Below, in pieces: positions 21,227 to 32,598 of a stretch of DNA of 64,000 bases; the first letter of the stretch is position 1, and every line of letters starts with the position of its first letter. Source of the DNA: Deinococcus aquiradiocola (GTDB lineage Bacteria > Deinococcota > Deinococci > Deinococcales > Deinococcaceae); contig NZ_BMOE01000003.1 in NCBI RefSeq assembly GCF_014646915.1, positions 321,867 through 385,866 of the forward strand, read 5' to 3'. The notes below the pieces were generated by a model. That model searched no databases and was not told where the DNA came from. It was given only the letters and a program-made list of their open reading frames with translations. Position numbers and translations under genes: made by a program.

Positions 21227-22093
21227 TTACACCTGTTCGGTGAGCCACGTCAGGGCGTCCGCGGCACCGTGCAGGACCGACAGGTGCCCGTCGCCGGGCC
21301 GCAGGCGCAGTTCGGCGCGCGGCAGATGGCGCGCCAGCCATTCGCTGTGACTGGCGGGCACCACGCGGTCGTCCGTGCCGTGCGCGAGCAGCGTGGGCGC
21401 CGTCACCCGGTCGGGCGTGAAGCCCCACGGAGACACGTACGCGAGGTCGTCGTCCACCAGCCCGCCAGGACCGTTCAGCATGGCCGGACCCACCACCGTG
21501 TTCAGCCACGCCCACTCCCCCTGCAGGGCCGCATGGTCGGCAGGCGTGAACATCTGCGGATCGAAGGGCGGGTCGCTCGCCTCGAAGCGTTCCTTCACGT
21601 CCCGTCCGGCCAGCGCGGCCTCCAGGGCCGCCACGCCGGACGGCCACATGCCCGCAAACCAGTCGAGGCCCAGCGCCCCGTACGGAGCGAGCGGGGCGAG
21701 GCACGCCACGCCGCTTACCCTCTCCCCCATCCGGGCTGCTCCCATCCAGGCTGCGCAGGCGAGCGCGTGCGGTCCGCCCCCGGAGTGCCCCATAGCCGCG
21801 AACCTCTGCACGCCGAGCGCGTCCAGCACGTGCGAGGCGTCGGCCGCGACACTGGCGAGGTCGCGGCCGGGATGCCGGGTGGACGACCCGTACCCGGGCC
21901 GGTCGAAGGACACCCACCGCACCCCGAGCGTGCCGGACAGCGCCCGCAGCGGTTCCGGGGGGCGGCCGACGTTCGGCGTGCCGTGATGCCACAGCACGGT
22001 GAGGCGCGCGTCCTGCCCGCCCGTGTCGTAGACGTGCAGGGTGCGGCCGTCCGGGAGGGTCAGGTCGCGTTCGGTCAGCGTCTGTGCTTCCAT
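21227..22093 (-). CDS. Alpha/beta-fold hydrolase
   Basis: A 288-residue serine hydrolase. The oxyanion region is LWHHGTPNVGRP, the nucleophile elbow is AMGHSGGGPHAL, the acid lies near LLAHGTDDRVVP and the His in GDGHLSVLHG, so the triad looks complete. Relatives include proline iminopeptidase-like and epoxide-hydrolase-like enzymes; the substrate is unknown. ATG 22093 is 5 nt downstream of a minus-strand TATGCT (22099-22104), suggesting its own leaderless promoter, although it also lies 56 nt behind the mutase gene and could be read as the last gene of that cluster. Confidence 0.85.
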   Translation of the reverse strand: MEAQTLTERDLTLPDGRTLHVYDTGGQDARLTVLWHHGTPNVGRPPEPLRALSGTLGVRWVSFDRPGYGSSTRHPGRDLASVAADASHVLDALGVQRFAAMGHSGGGPHALACAAWMGAARMGERVSGVACLAPLAPYGALGLDWFAGMWPSGVAALEAALAGRDVKERFEASDPPFDPQMFTPADHAALQGEWAWLNTVVGPAMLNGPGGLVDDDLAYVSPWGFTPDRVTAPTLLAHGTDDRVVPASHSEWLARHLPRAELRLRPGDGHLSVLHGAADALTWLTEQV

Positions 22094-22149
22094 GCCGCAG
22101 CATACCGGGGCGTCCGGCCTGACCTCCAGCCATCCCGCCCCATGCAACG

Positions 22150-23793
<1,644 letters not shown>

Positions 23794-23888
23794 GGCGGGG
23801 CCTCGTTCCTGACGGTGGCCCGGTGGGGAACCGGGAAAGGTGACGGGGTGGCTGCCCGCAGGGGCAGCGTCCCGGAGGGCAGCGGTTT

Positions 23889-23902
23889 AACGAACGCTTG
23901 TT
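23889..23902. promoter_or_regulatory. Candidate operator before the mutase large subunit
   Basis: AACGAACGCTTGTT is a 14-bp imperfect palindrome (10 of 14 positions symmetric) in the 193-bp gap between the two mutase genes. It resembles the AACNAACG-type half-sites used by some TetR regulators of acyl-CoA metabolism. No regulator gene is adjacent, so this is only a candidate. Confidence 0.35.
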
Positions 23903-23986
23903 TGGCTCAGGATAGCACCCGTCCCCGCCCTCCCCCACCCCCCTGACGCCTGGACGGGACCTTCAGGTGTTGAGGCGGGCGCCCGG

Positions 23987-24439
23987 CTACTGCTGCGCCC
24001 AGCGGGCCGCGACCTCGCGCCGCAGGTACTCGGCGGCGTCCTCGGTGCTCGCGCCGGGCGTGAACACCTGCCCCACCCCCAGTTCCGCCAGGACGGGAAG
24101 GTCCTGATCCGGGATGATGCCCCCACCGAACACCAGGATGTCCTGCGCGTCCCGCTCGCGCAGCAGCGTCATGATGTCCCGGAAATACCCCATGTGCGCG
24201 CCGGACAGCACGCTCACCCCGATGGCGTCCACGTCCTCCTGCACGGCGGCGTTCACGATCATCTCCGCCGTCTGGCGCAGGCCGGTGTACACCACCTCCA
24301 TGCCCGCGTCCCGCAGGGCGCGCGCGACGATCTTCGCGCCCCGGTCGTGCCCGTCCATGCCGGGCTTCGCGATCAGGACCCGGATGCGGCGCTCCGGCAT
24401 GAGGTCGTTCGTCGGGACGGTCTTGTCGTGGTCTTGCAT
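23987..24439 (-). CDS. Methylmalonyl-CoA mutase, cobalamin-binding subunit
   Basis: A 150-residue Rossmann-like B12 domain. The cobalt-binding motif DxHxxG is D29-G-H31-D-R-G34 in [12 protein letters not shown], followed by [13 protein letters not shown], the SVLSGAH segment and [10 protein letters not shown] that line the nucleotide tail pocket. It completes the mutase whose catalytic subunit is encoded 193 nt downstream on the same strand. GGAGGG stands before the ATG. The order on the transcript is acyl-CoA ligase, MeaB, B12 subunit, catalytic subunit. Confidence 0.93.
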   Translation of the reverse strand: MQDHDKTVPTNDLMPERRIRVLIAKPGMDGHDRGAKIVARALRDAGMEVVYTGLRQTAEMIVNAAVQEDVDAIGVSVLSGAHMGYFRDIMTLLRERDAQDILVFGGGIIPDQDLPVLAELGVGQVFTPGASTEDAAEYLRREVAARWAQQ

Positions 24440-24498
24440 GTTCGGTTCCCTCCACGGGTTGAAGTGATGGTGGCCCGGCGCGGCGGGACGCTCACGGT

Positions 24499-25473
24499 TC
24501 AGGGGGTGACGCGGCCGGCGAGCAGGGTGCGGGCCACGTCGTCGGCGCTGAGGTCCCCGGACGCGACGCGCTCCAGCAGGCCAGCGCCCGCCCCTCGGGC
24601 CAGGGCGAGCGCGTGGGCCTGGATCACGGAACGCACCTCGAAGCGTGCCCGTTCGAGCCGCTGCCCGCGCAGCCCGGCCTCACCCAGGTGCGCGCGGTGC
24701 GCGTCCACCGCGTCCAGCAGGGCGTCCAGGCCGCTGGCGGTGCTGGCGACCGTCTGCACGACCGGCGGGAAGAAGGTGTGCTCGTCGTGCGGACCGAGCA
24801 GCTGCGCGGCGCGCAGTTCCCGCGCGAGCCGGTCCGCGCCGGGCAGGTCGGCCTTGTTGACGACGAGGATGTCCGCGACCTCCATGATGCCCGCCTTGAA
24901 GGCCTGCACGCCGTCCCCCCCGGCAGGCGTGAGCACGAGGACCGTGTGGTCCGCCAGCGCCGCGATGTCCAGTTCGCTCTGCCCCACGCCGACCGTTTCC
25001 AGCAGCAGCACTCCGAAGCCGAAGCCCTCCATGACGCTCAGGACCTGCATGCTGCGCGCGGACAGGCCGCCGAGCGCCCCGCGCGACGCGAGGGAGCGCA
25101 CGAACACGCCCGGGTCGGCGTGGTGGGCGAGCATGCGGATGCGGTCCCCCAGGATCGCGCCGCCGCTGAAGGGACTGCTGGGATCGACGGCCAGCACGCC
25201 CACCGTCACGCCGCGCGCGCGCAGGGCCGTGACGAGCGCCGATGCGAGGGTGCTCTTGCCGCTGCCGGGACTGCCGGTCAGGCCGATCACCACGGGCCTC
25301 GGGTGGGCGTGCGTCCGGGCCCGGACGCCCTGCAGGAACGCCTGCGCGTCCGGCCCGCCCGACTCGGCGAGCGTGATGCCGCGCGACAGGGCGCGCACGT
25401 CGCCCGCCGCGTACCGTGCCAGCAGGCTGGCCGCGCGGTCCGGCACGGCGGGAGTGTCGCCGTCCCGGGTCAC
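24499..25473 (-). CDS. meaB: MeaB/ArgK-type GTPase, methylmalonyl-CoA mutase chaperone
   Basis: G3E-family P-loop GTPase that gates cobalamin loading and protects or reactivates methylmalonyl-CoA mutase. Of its 324 residues, the P-loop is [13 protein letters not shown], followed by [20 protein letters not shown] (switch region), ETVGVGQSE and the NKAD guanine-specificity motif in [12 protein letters not shown]. The start is set at GTG 25473 because it overlaps, as GTGA, the stop of a 15-codon leaderless frame with its own -10 box; GTG 25488 is possible. It is followed after 60 nt by the B12 subunit gene, matching its role. Confidence 0.92.
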   Translation of the reverse strand: MTRDGDTPAVPDRAASLLARYAAGDVRALSRGITLAESGGPDAQAFLQGVRARTHAHPRPVVIGLTGSPGSGKSTLASALVTALRARGVTVGVLAVDPSSPFSGGAILGDRIRMLAHHADPGVFVRSLASRGALGGLSARSMQVLSVMEGFGFGVLLLETVGVGQSELDIAALADHTVLVLTPAGGDGVQAFKAGIMEVADILVVNKADLPGADRLARELRAAQLLGPHDEHTFFPPVVQTVASTASGLDALLDAVDAHRAHLGEAGLRGQRLERARFEVRSVIQAHALALARGAGAGLLERVASGDLSADDVARTLLAGRVTP

Positions 25474-25517
25474 GGTTCGCCCCGGCACGGCGCGGTCACG
25501 TGACCGGCGGTGTTCAT
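25470..25517 (-). CDS. Putative 15-residue leaderless upstream frame coupled to meaB
   Basis: On the minus strand ATG 25517 opens [15 protein letters not shown], and its TGA (25472-25470) overlaps the meaB GTG as GTGA. A -10 box TACACT (25530-25525) lies 7 nt before the ATG. meaB itself lacks a clear Shine-Dalgarno, so reinitiation after this frame is a reasonable way for it to be translated. This is the clearest of three such cases in the window. Confidence 0.5.
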   Translation of the reverse strand: MNTAGHVTAPCRGEP

Positions 25518-25566
25518 GCCGCCGAGTGTAGCCCCGCGCGGCGCCCGCCCGCGTCCCCACCGCACG

Positions 25567-27309
25567 TCAGCCGTCCCGCCCCTCCGGAATGCCCGGACCG
25601 CCCGCCGCGAAGTCCTCCTCCCAGAACTCCAGTTCGCCGCGCACGAGGGTCGCCGCGTGCGCCCGCAGCTCCACCCGGCGGATCTTGCCGCTGATGGTCT
25701 TGGGGAGGTCCGCGAACTCCAGGCGGCGCACGCGTTTGAACGGCGCGAGCCGCGCGCGCGCGAACGCCAGGATGTCCGCCGCGAGGTCACGGGACGGCAC
25801 GGTGCCCTCGACCGTCACCACGTACGCCTTCGGGACGCTGAGGCGCTCCGGGTGGGGGCTGGGGACCACGGCCGCCTCCGCGACGAGCGGGTGTTCGATC
25901 AGGAGGCTCTCCAGTTCGAAGGGACTGATGCGGTAGTCGGCGCTCTTGAAGACGTCGTCGGTGCGGCCCACGTAGTACAGGTACCCGTCCGGGTCGCGGC
26001 GCACCACGTCGCCCGTCCCGTAGTACGTGCCGCCCAGCGCGGCGCGCGTGCGTTCCGGGTCGCCCGCGTAACCGACCATCAGGCCGAGCGGCCGCTCGCG
26101 CAGGTCGAGGCTCAGTTCGCCCTCGTCGCCCTCCTGTCCGTCCGGCCCGACGAGCGCCACCCGGTACCCGGGCAGCGGGCGGCCCATGCTGCCCGCCCGG
26201 ACCGGCTGGCCCGGCGTGTTCCCCACCTGCGCGGTCGTCTCCGTCTGCCCGTACCCGTCGCGGATGGTGATGCCCCACGCGCGCTGCACCACCTCGATCA
26301 CCTCCGGGTTGAGCGGCTCGCCCGCCCCGAGCGCCGTACGGAGCGCGCCCCGGTACGCCGCGAGCGGCTGCTGGATCAGCATGCGCCACACGGTGGGCGG
26401 CGCGCACAGGCTCGTCACGCCGAGCTTCACGACCCGTTCCAGCGTGGCGCGCGCGTCGAAACGGTCACTGTTCACGACGACGGCCGCGCCCACCGTGAGC
26501 GGCACGAAGAAGTTGCTCCACGCGTGTTTCGCCCAGCCGGGCGAGCTGATGTTCCAGTGCACGTCGCCCGGACGCAGGCCCAGCCACGCGAGCGTGCTGA
26601 GGTGCCCGGCTGGGTAGCTCTGGTGCGTGTGCGTCACGAGTTTCGGGCGGCTGGTGGTGCCGCTCGTGAAGTACAGCAGCAGCGGGTCCGTCGCGAGGGT
26701 CGCGTGCCCCGCGAGCGGCCCGCCCGGCGCGCCTTCCGCCTCGCCCTGCAGGTCCGTCCAGCCGGGCGCAGTCCAGTCGGGCGCAGGCCGCCCGAGCACG
26801 AAGCGGGTGAAGCCGCTCAGCCCGGCGAATTTCGGGGTTTCGCCTGCTTCGGCCACCACGTGCCGCACCTCGCCGCGCGACAGGCGGTCCTGCAGGTCCT
26901 CCGGGGACAGCAGCGTGGTGGCCGGGATGACGACCGCCCCGATACGGATGCAGGCGATCAGCACGGCCCACAGGTCCGGAACGCCGCCCACCATCAGCAG
27001 GACGCGCTCGCCGGGCCGCACGCCGCCCCCCTGCAGGACGCGGCCCACGCGGTTCGCGCGGCCCTCCAGCTCACCGTACGTCCAGCGGCCCGTGTCCCAG
27101 ATCAGGGCGGGGGCGTCCGGCGTGGCCTGCGCGAGCGGGCGGAACACGTCGTCCGCCCAGTTGAACAGCCCGAGTCGGGGCCACGTGAAGGCGGCCCGCT
27201 GCGCGGCGTAGTCCTCGCGGTGCGTCAGGACGGTGTTCAGGGCGGCGCGGAAGTTCGCCACGCTCTGCTCGCGGGTGAGCGGCAAGGCGGTGGGGGCAGG
27301 CTCAGTCAT
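25567..27309 (-). CDS. AMP-dependent acyl-CoA synthetase
   Basis: A 580-residue ligase of the ANL family that activates a carboxylic acid as acyl-AMP and then acyl-CoA. The ATP-binding loop is LLYFTSGTTSRPKLV, the A5 motif is YGQTETTAQ, the hinge Asp lies near GDVVRRDPDGYLYYVGRTDD, and the catalytic Lys is in LPKTISGKIRR. The N-terminal part resembles medium-chain (AcsM-like) synthetases. Its position at the head of the methylmalonyl-CoA mutase cluster suggests a propionate or branched/odd-chain acid substrate, which is inference. The start has GAGGT 4 nt upstream, and a TAGACT box near 27383 may be the cluster promoter. Confidence 0.88.
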   Translation of the reverse strand: MTEPAPTALPLTREQSVANFRAALNTVLTHREDYAAQRAAFTWPRLGLFNWADDVFRPLAQATPDAPALIWDTGRWTYGELEGRANRVGRVLQGGGVRPGERVLLMVGGVPDLWAVLIACIRIGAVVIPATTLLSPEDLQDRLSRGEVRHVVAEAGETPKFAGLSGFTRFVLGRPAPDWTAPGWTDLQGEAEGAPGGPLAGHATLATDPLLLYFTSGTTSRPKLVTHTHQSYPAGHLSTLAWLGLRPGDVHWNISSPGWAKHAWSNFFVPLTVGAAVVVNSDRFDARATLERVVKLGVTSLCAPPTVWRMLIQQPLAAYRGALRTALGAGEPLNPEVIEVVQRAWGITIRDGYGQTETTAQVGNTPGQPVRAGSMGRPLPGYRVALVGPDGQEGDEGELSLDLRERPLGLMVGYAGDPERTRAALGGTYYGTGDVVRRDPDGYLYYVGRTDDVFKSADYRISPFELESLLIEHPLVAEAAVVPSPHPERLSVPKAYVVTVEGTVPSRDLAADILAFARARLAPFKRVRRLEFADLPKTISGKIRRVELRAHAATLVRGELEFWEEDFAAGGPGIPEGRDG

Positions 27310-27468
27310 ACGGACCTCGCAGTGGGGCGCGGCGTCGCCGGTGAGAGTCTGGCGTGACCGGAAGGAAGCGGGTGGGTGTTCCGCAGTCTAGCGCGGGCGG
27401 CAGGGCGCAGCTGCCCGGAGGTCCGGACAGCACGCACGCAGAGCGGCCCTTCCCCGCATCCTCAGGTC

Positions 27469-27595
27469 ATACGGTTTTGAGCTGAACTTGTAGAGTTCAG
27501 CCGAGCGAAGCGAGTGCAGATAAATACGGTTTGGAGGAGATGGAAGGGATGTCGGTGCTGCTTCCGGCATCCCTGGAATCGGATCGAAACCGTAT
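27469..27595 (+). repeat. 127-bp dispersed intergenic repeat, copy C
   Basis: Ends are ATACGGTTTTGA and CGAAACCGTAT. It is the most diverged copy, with changes around 27512-27530, but it has the same length as copy B. Unlike A and B it lies between two genes on the same (minus) strand, 20 nt after the peptidase gene. It fills most of the 306-bp gap between the peptidase stop and the acyl-CoA ligase start; the rest (27310-27468) holds the ligase promoter and no gene. Confidence 0.88.
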
Positions 27596-27615
27596 CAGGC
27601 GGCAGCCGGTCCCGG

Positions 27616-28836
27616 TCACCTGGGGGTGCGGGCCATCCGGATCAGGCGTCCGAGGACGCGCTCGCCGTCCGCGTGCAGGCCGTCGTGCTGGTACTCGTTC
27701 GTCAGCCACAGGCGCAGGTTCCCGATCCCTGCGGCCGTCTCCTCGGAGTAGCGGCGCTCGACGTACATGTCCTCGGCGTACACGAGGGCCGCGACGGGCA
27801 CGGTGTTGCGCTGCAGGGCCGCCTCGTCGTACAGGCGCGGCCAGACGTGCCGGGCGAGCAGGTCCGCTGCCTGCGCGAGGGGACGCAGCGCTGCGGAGTC
27901 CTCGAACATCCACGGGTACACCATCTCGCCCGTGAAGGCGGTGGGCGGGAAGTCGGCGGGCAGGGTGCGCTCGGCGGCCCAGCGGGTCGCGGTCCCGTCG
28001 GCGTAGCAGGCCTCGTGCAGCGCGGCGTACAGGGGGTTGCGGTCGTACGGGAATTCGGCGTCCACGTCGTGCAGGAAGGCGGGTGAGCCGTAGGGGTGGT
28101 CGAGCAGGAAGTGCAGGCGCTCCAGGCCGCTGCCCATGCCGAGGCCCTGCCCGAGCTGCCGGAAGCGCTGCGGGGTGAGCGGGTCGCCGGACGGCAGGGT
28201 GAGGGGCGCGCGCGTCAGACGGTCGTGGATGTCCTGCACGCGGGCCTGCAGGTGCGGGTAGCGTTCCAGCAGCTGGGCGTTGCGGGCCGCGACGCGCGCG
28301 TACGTGGCGCGGTACACGTCGTCGGCCGTGTGGCCGAGTGGGGGGAGGCCGCCCGTGATGAAGGCCTCGCGCAGCGCGTGCGGGTGGAAGGACAGGTACG
28401 TGACGACGCAGAACCCGCCGAAGCTCTGACCGAGCACGCTCCAGCGGTCCACACCGAGGTCCTGACGGATGAATTCGGCGTCGCGGACGATGGCGTCCGC
28501 ACGGAAGTGCGTCAGGTACCCGGCCTGCGCGTGCGGGTCGAGGCCGGGCAGCGTGCCGACGGGCGTGCTGCGGCCGGTGCCGCGCTGGTCGAGCAGCAGG
28601 ACGCGGTAGTCGCGCAGGGCGCGGTTGATCCATTCGGGGAGCGAGACGGGGCGCGCGGCCTCGTAGCCGGGGCCGCCCTGGAAGTACACGAGGTACGGCC
28701 TGTCCGGGCCGTCCGGCGCGGCGATCTCGCGCGCGAAGACCTCGATGTGCGGTCCGGTGGGGTCGGCGTGGTCGAGCGGCACGCGGAAGGTGCGGTCGGT
28801 GACGTGGTGCTCGCCGAGGCGGTAGGAGGTGCTCAT
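27616..28836 (-). CDS. Proline-iminopeptidase-like alpha/beta hydrolase (S33)
   Basis: A 406-residue serine peptidase-type hydrolase. The proline iminopeptidase signature is present: YFQGGPGYEAARP (oxyanion GGPG), DQRGTGRS and the nucleophile elbow VLGQSFGGFC, with the lid domain and a C-terminal GNLRLWLTNEYQHDGLH that holds the His. It likely releases N-terminal proline or another residue from peptides in the cytoplasm; other S33 esterase roles are possible. ATG 28836 is 5 nt behind a minus-strand TACAGT (28847-28842), so the message is probably leaderless. It is monocistronic, divergent from aceB. Confidence 0.87.
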   Translation of the reverse strand: MSTSYRLGEHHVTDRTFRVPLDHADPTGPHIEVFAREIAAPDGPDRPYLVYFQGGPGYEAARPVSLPEWINRALRDYRVLLLDQRGTGRSTPVGTLPGLDPHAQAGYLTHFRADAIVRDAEFIRQDLGVDRWSVLGQSFGGFCVVTYLSFHPHALREAFITGGLPPLGHTADDVYRATYARVAARNAQLLERYPHLQARVQDIHDRLTRAPLTLPSGDPLTPQRFRQLGQGLGMGSGLERLHFLLDHPYGSPAFLHDVDAEFPYDRNPLYAALHEACYADGTATRWAAERTLPADFPPTAFTGEMVYPWMFEDSAALRPLAQAADLLARHVWPRLYDEAALQRNTVPVAALVYAEDMYVERRYSEETAAGIGNLRLWLTNEYQHDGLHADGERVLGRLIRMARTPR

Positions 28837-28924
28837 GCCCCACTGTAGCGGGGAGGTTACCGTGGCCGTGACAGGGTCCGGTGGGTGCGGGCGGAGCGGC
28901 CCGCCTCCCGCCGCGCTAAAATAA

Positions 28925-28939
28925 TGAAAACAGTTTTCA
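28925..28939. promoter_or_regulatory. IclR-like 15-bp palindrome upstream of aceB
   Basis: TGAAAACAGTTTTCA is a perfect 15-bp palindrome 58 nt before the malate synthase start, with another TGAAAA half-site just after it near 28944. The E. coli IclR site at aceBAK is also a 15-bp TG-rich-end palindrome with an A-run and T-run. By analogy this is a likely operator for an IclR-type regulator, possibly the one at 4749-5555. Confidence 0.6.
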
Positions 28940-28996
28940 CCAGATGAAAAATACGTCCGGCCCGCCCCCGGCCACCCCCCACCCCCAGGAGACGCC

Positions 28997-30562
<1,566 letters not shown>

Positions 30563-30583
30563 ACGCGGCACGCGCACCCCGGA

Positions 30584-30616
30584 GGGCCGCGCCCGACACG
30601 ACGTCGGGCGCGGCCC
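30584..30616 (+). terminator. Terminator of aceB
   Basis: GGGCCGCGCCCGAC (30584-30597) pairs perfectly over 14 bp with 30603-30616 across a 5-nt loop, 22 nt after the aceB stop. There is no long T-run, only TCGCCTGTC after it, but the stem is very stable. Confidence 0.7.
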
Positions 30617-30670
30617 TCGCCTGTCTGCACGTGCCGCGTCCAGCGTCGCCGGGAGGGCGGGCCTGCCTGC

Positions 30671-31083
30671 TACACTCGGTCTCATGAAGCCGAGGCCAGG
30701 GCGCGTCCCGCCCGGCAGCTTCAGCAGGGGGTTCACGCATGAAGACCAACGCAGGGTCCGAAGCCACCACCCGTCCTCCAGTGCCCGCGCGCCGCGCGTC
30801 CGGCTCCCGACAACGACCCCCGGCCCGGCAGCCCTGACCGGCTGCCCCGCCCCGCTGACCGACCGCCGCGCCACCCGCCCCGGCCGCCACGACAGTTCAC
30901 CGACCGGCCTCCGGCACCCCGACGCCCGTCCCCCGCCCGCCAGCACCCTGGCGGCGCACCCGGCCGTCCGGCACTCCTGCCGGGCCGGGCAGACGCACTC
31001 CGTCCCGCCGGGATCCGTCCCGCGCCACATCCGGCCGAGCAGCGCTCCTTCGAGCGCTCCGCCGTGAGGATCAAGGAGTTCCC
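30671..31083 (+). other. Long C-rich leader of the ethanolamine operon
   Basis: A -10-like TACACT (30671-30676) begins this stretch, which runs about 400 nt to the permease start and is much richer in C than G on the plus strand from about 30760. That is the bias expected of Rho-loading RNA. Open frames exist (ATG 30684, 7 nt behind the -10 box, running to 31067; ATG 30739, 32 codons), but their Arg/Pro/Ser-rich translations look like non-coding G+C-rich DNA. I found no B12-box or other known riboswitch core. A regulated leader is possible; function unproven. Confidence 0.4.
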
Positions 31084-32598
31084 GTGACCCATACTCCGGA
31101 CCACGTCCCCTCCCCCACCGCCAGCTCCGACGAGGCCACCCTCGCCGCGATGGGGTACAAGCAGGAACTGTCGCGCCGCATGAAGGGCTTCTCGAACTTC
31201 GCGATCAGTTTCTCGATCATCTGCATCCTGTCGGGCGGCATCAACTCGCTCGGGCAGGGCATCAGTTCCATCGGCGGGGCCAGCATCGGGATCGGCTGGC
31301 CCGTCGGCTGCCTCGTCAGCGTCCTGTTCGCGCTCGGCATGGCGCAGATCGGCAGCGCGTACCCCACGGCGGGCGGCCTGTACCACTGGAGCAGCGTCCT
31401 CGGTGGACGCGGGTGGGGCTGGCTCACCGCGTGGCTGAACCTGATCGGGCTGGTGACGGTGCTCGGCGCGATCAACGTCGGCACGTACTCGTTCTTCATG
31501 TCGGCCTTCGGGGACGCGCTCGGCCTGAAGGCGACCCTCGGCACGCAGGCCACGTTCGTGATCGTGATCACGGCCATCCAGGCGCTCGTGAACCACTTCG
31601 GGATCCGGCTCACGACGCGCCTCACGGACCTGAGCGGCTACCTGATCTTCGCCGTGACCATCGTGCTGACGGTGGCGCTGCTCGCGTTCGCGCCGCACAT
31701 CGACGTGTCGCGCCTCGTCACGTTCACGAACTACAGCGGCGACGCGGGCGGCGGCGTGTGGCCGCAGAACACCAGCACGGCGAGCCTGTTCCTGCTGTGC
31801 CTGCTGCTGCCCGTGTACACCATCACCGGCTTCGACGCGTCCGCGCACACCGCCGAGGAGACCATGGACGCGCAGCGCGCCGTGCCTCGCGGCATCGTGA
31901 GCAGCGTGGTGTGGGCGTCCCTGTTCGGGTGGATCATGCTGATCGCCGTGGTGCTCGCCATTCCCGACATGAAGGCCGCCGCCGCCAGCGGGTACGGGGT
32001 GTTCGTGTACGCCATGGGCATCCTGCCCGGCTGGCTGCGCGTCCTGCTGTACGTCGGGATATTCGTGGCGCAGTTCATGTGCGGCCTCGCGACCGTGACG
32101 AGCGTGTCGCGCATGACGTACGCGTTCGCGCGGGACGGCGGCCTGCCGTTCTCGGGCGTGCTGCGCGGCATTCACCCGGTCCTGAAGTCGCCCGTCGCGG
32201 CGATCTGGGTGATGTCGGCCATCAGCATCCTGTTCACGCTGTACACCCCGGTGTACTCCACCATCGTGTCGGTCACGGTGATCTTCATCTTCCTGAGTTA
32301 CGGCCTGCCCATCGTGCTGGGCCTCTTCGCGTACGGGCGCACGTGGACGCGCATGGGACCGTGGAGCATCGGCGGCGCGTACCGGGTGGTGGCGACCCTG
32401 GTGGCCGCCGCGATGGTCGGGATCTTCGTGGTGGGCGTGCAGCCGCCCAACGACAAGGCGCTCCCCATCACGGCCGGATTCCTGCTGCTGACGGCCGTCG
32501 TGTGGTTCGGCCTGGAACGCCGCCGCTTCGCGGGACCGCCGAACCTGGAGGCGCTGCACGTCCCGCCCGTCCACGTCAGCGAGGCCGGCGCGGACTGA
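31084..32598 (+). CDS. APC-superfamily amine/amino-acid permease, probably for ethanolamine
   Basis: Integral membrane transporter of 504 residues with about twelve apolar helices. The N-terminal ACT/GABA-permease-like block GYKQELSRRMKGFSNFAISF is clear, then SGGINSLGQGISSIGGASI, YPTAGGLYHWS and GFDASAHTAEET. The GTG start follows an AAGGAG. Its TGA overlaps the next ATG, and it heads a run of SDR, eutB and eutC, so ethanolamine or a related amino-alcohol is the likely cargo. The assignment of cargo is inference from neighbours; by family alone it could carry GABA, choline or amino acids. Confidence 0.87.
   Translation: MTHTPDHVPSPTASSDEATLAAMGYKQELSRRMKGFSNFAISFSIICILSGGINSLGQGISSIGGASIGIGWPVGCLVSVLFALGMAQIGSAYPTAGGLYHWSSVLGGRGWGWLTAWLNLIGLVTVLGAINVGTYSFFMSAFGDALGLKATLGTQATFVIVITAIQALVNHFGIRLTTRLTDLSGYLIFAVTIVLTVALLAFAPHIDVSRLVTFTNYSGDAGGGVWPQNTSTASLFLLCLLLPVYTITGFDASAHTAEETMDAQRAVPRGIVSSVVWASLFGWIMLIAVVLAIPDMKAAAASGYGVFVYAMGILPGWLRVLLYVGIFVAQFMCGLATVTSVSRMTYAFARDGGLPFSGVLRGIHPVLKSPVAAIWVMSAISILFTLYTPVYSTIVSVTVIFIFLSYGLPIVLGLFAYGRTWTRMGPWSIGGAYRVVATLVAAAMVGIFVVGVQPPNDKALPITAGFLLLTAVVWFGLERRRFAGPPNLEALHVPPVHVSEAGAD

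Noticed and set aside
30684..31067. A 127-residue frame with a TACACT box 7 nt before its ATG
   Set aside because: The promoter layout is attractive, but the Arg/Pro/Ser/His-rich translation has no domain-like pattern. I kept the region as a leader and did not call a gene.
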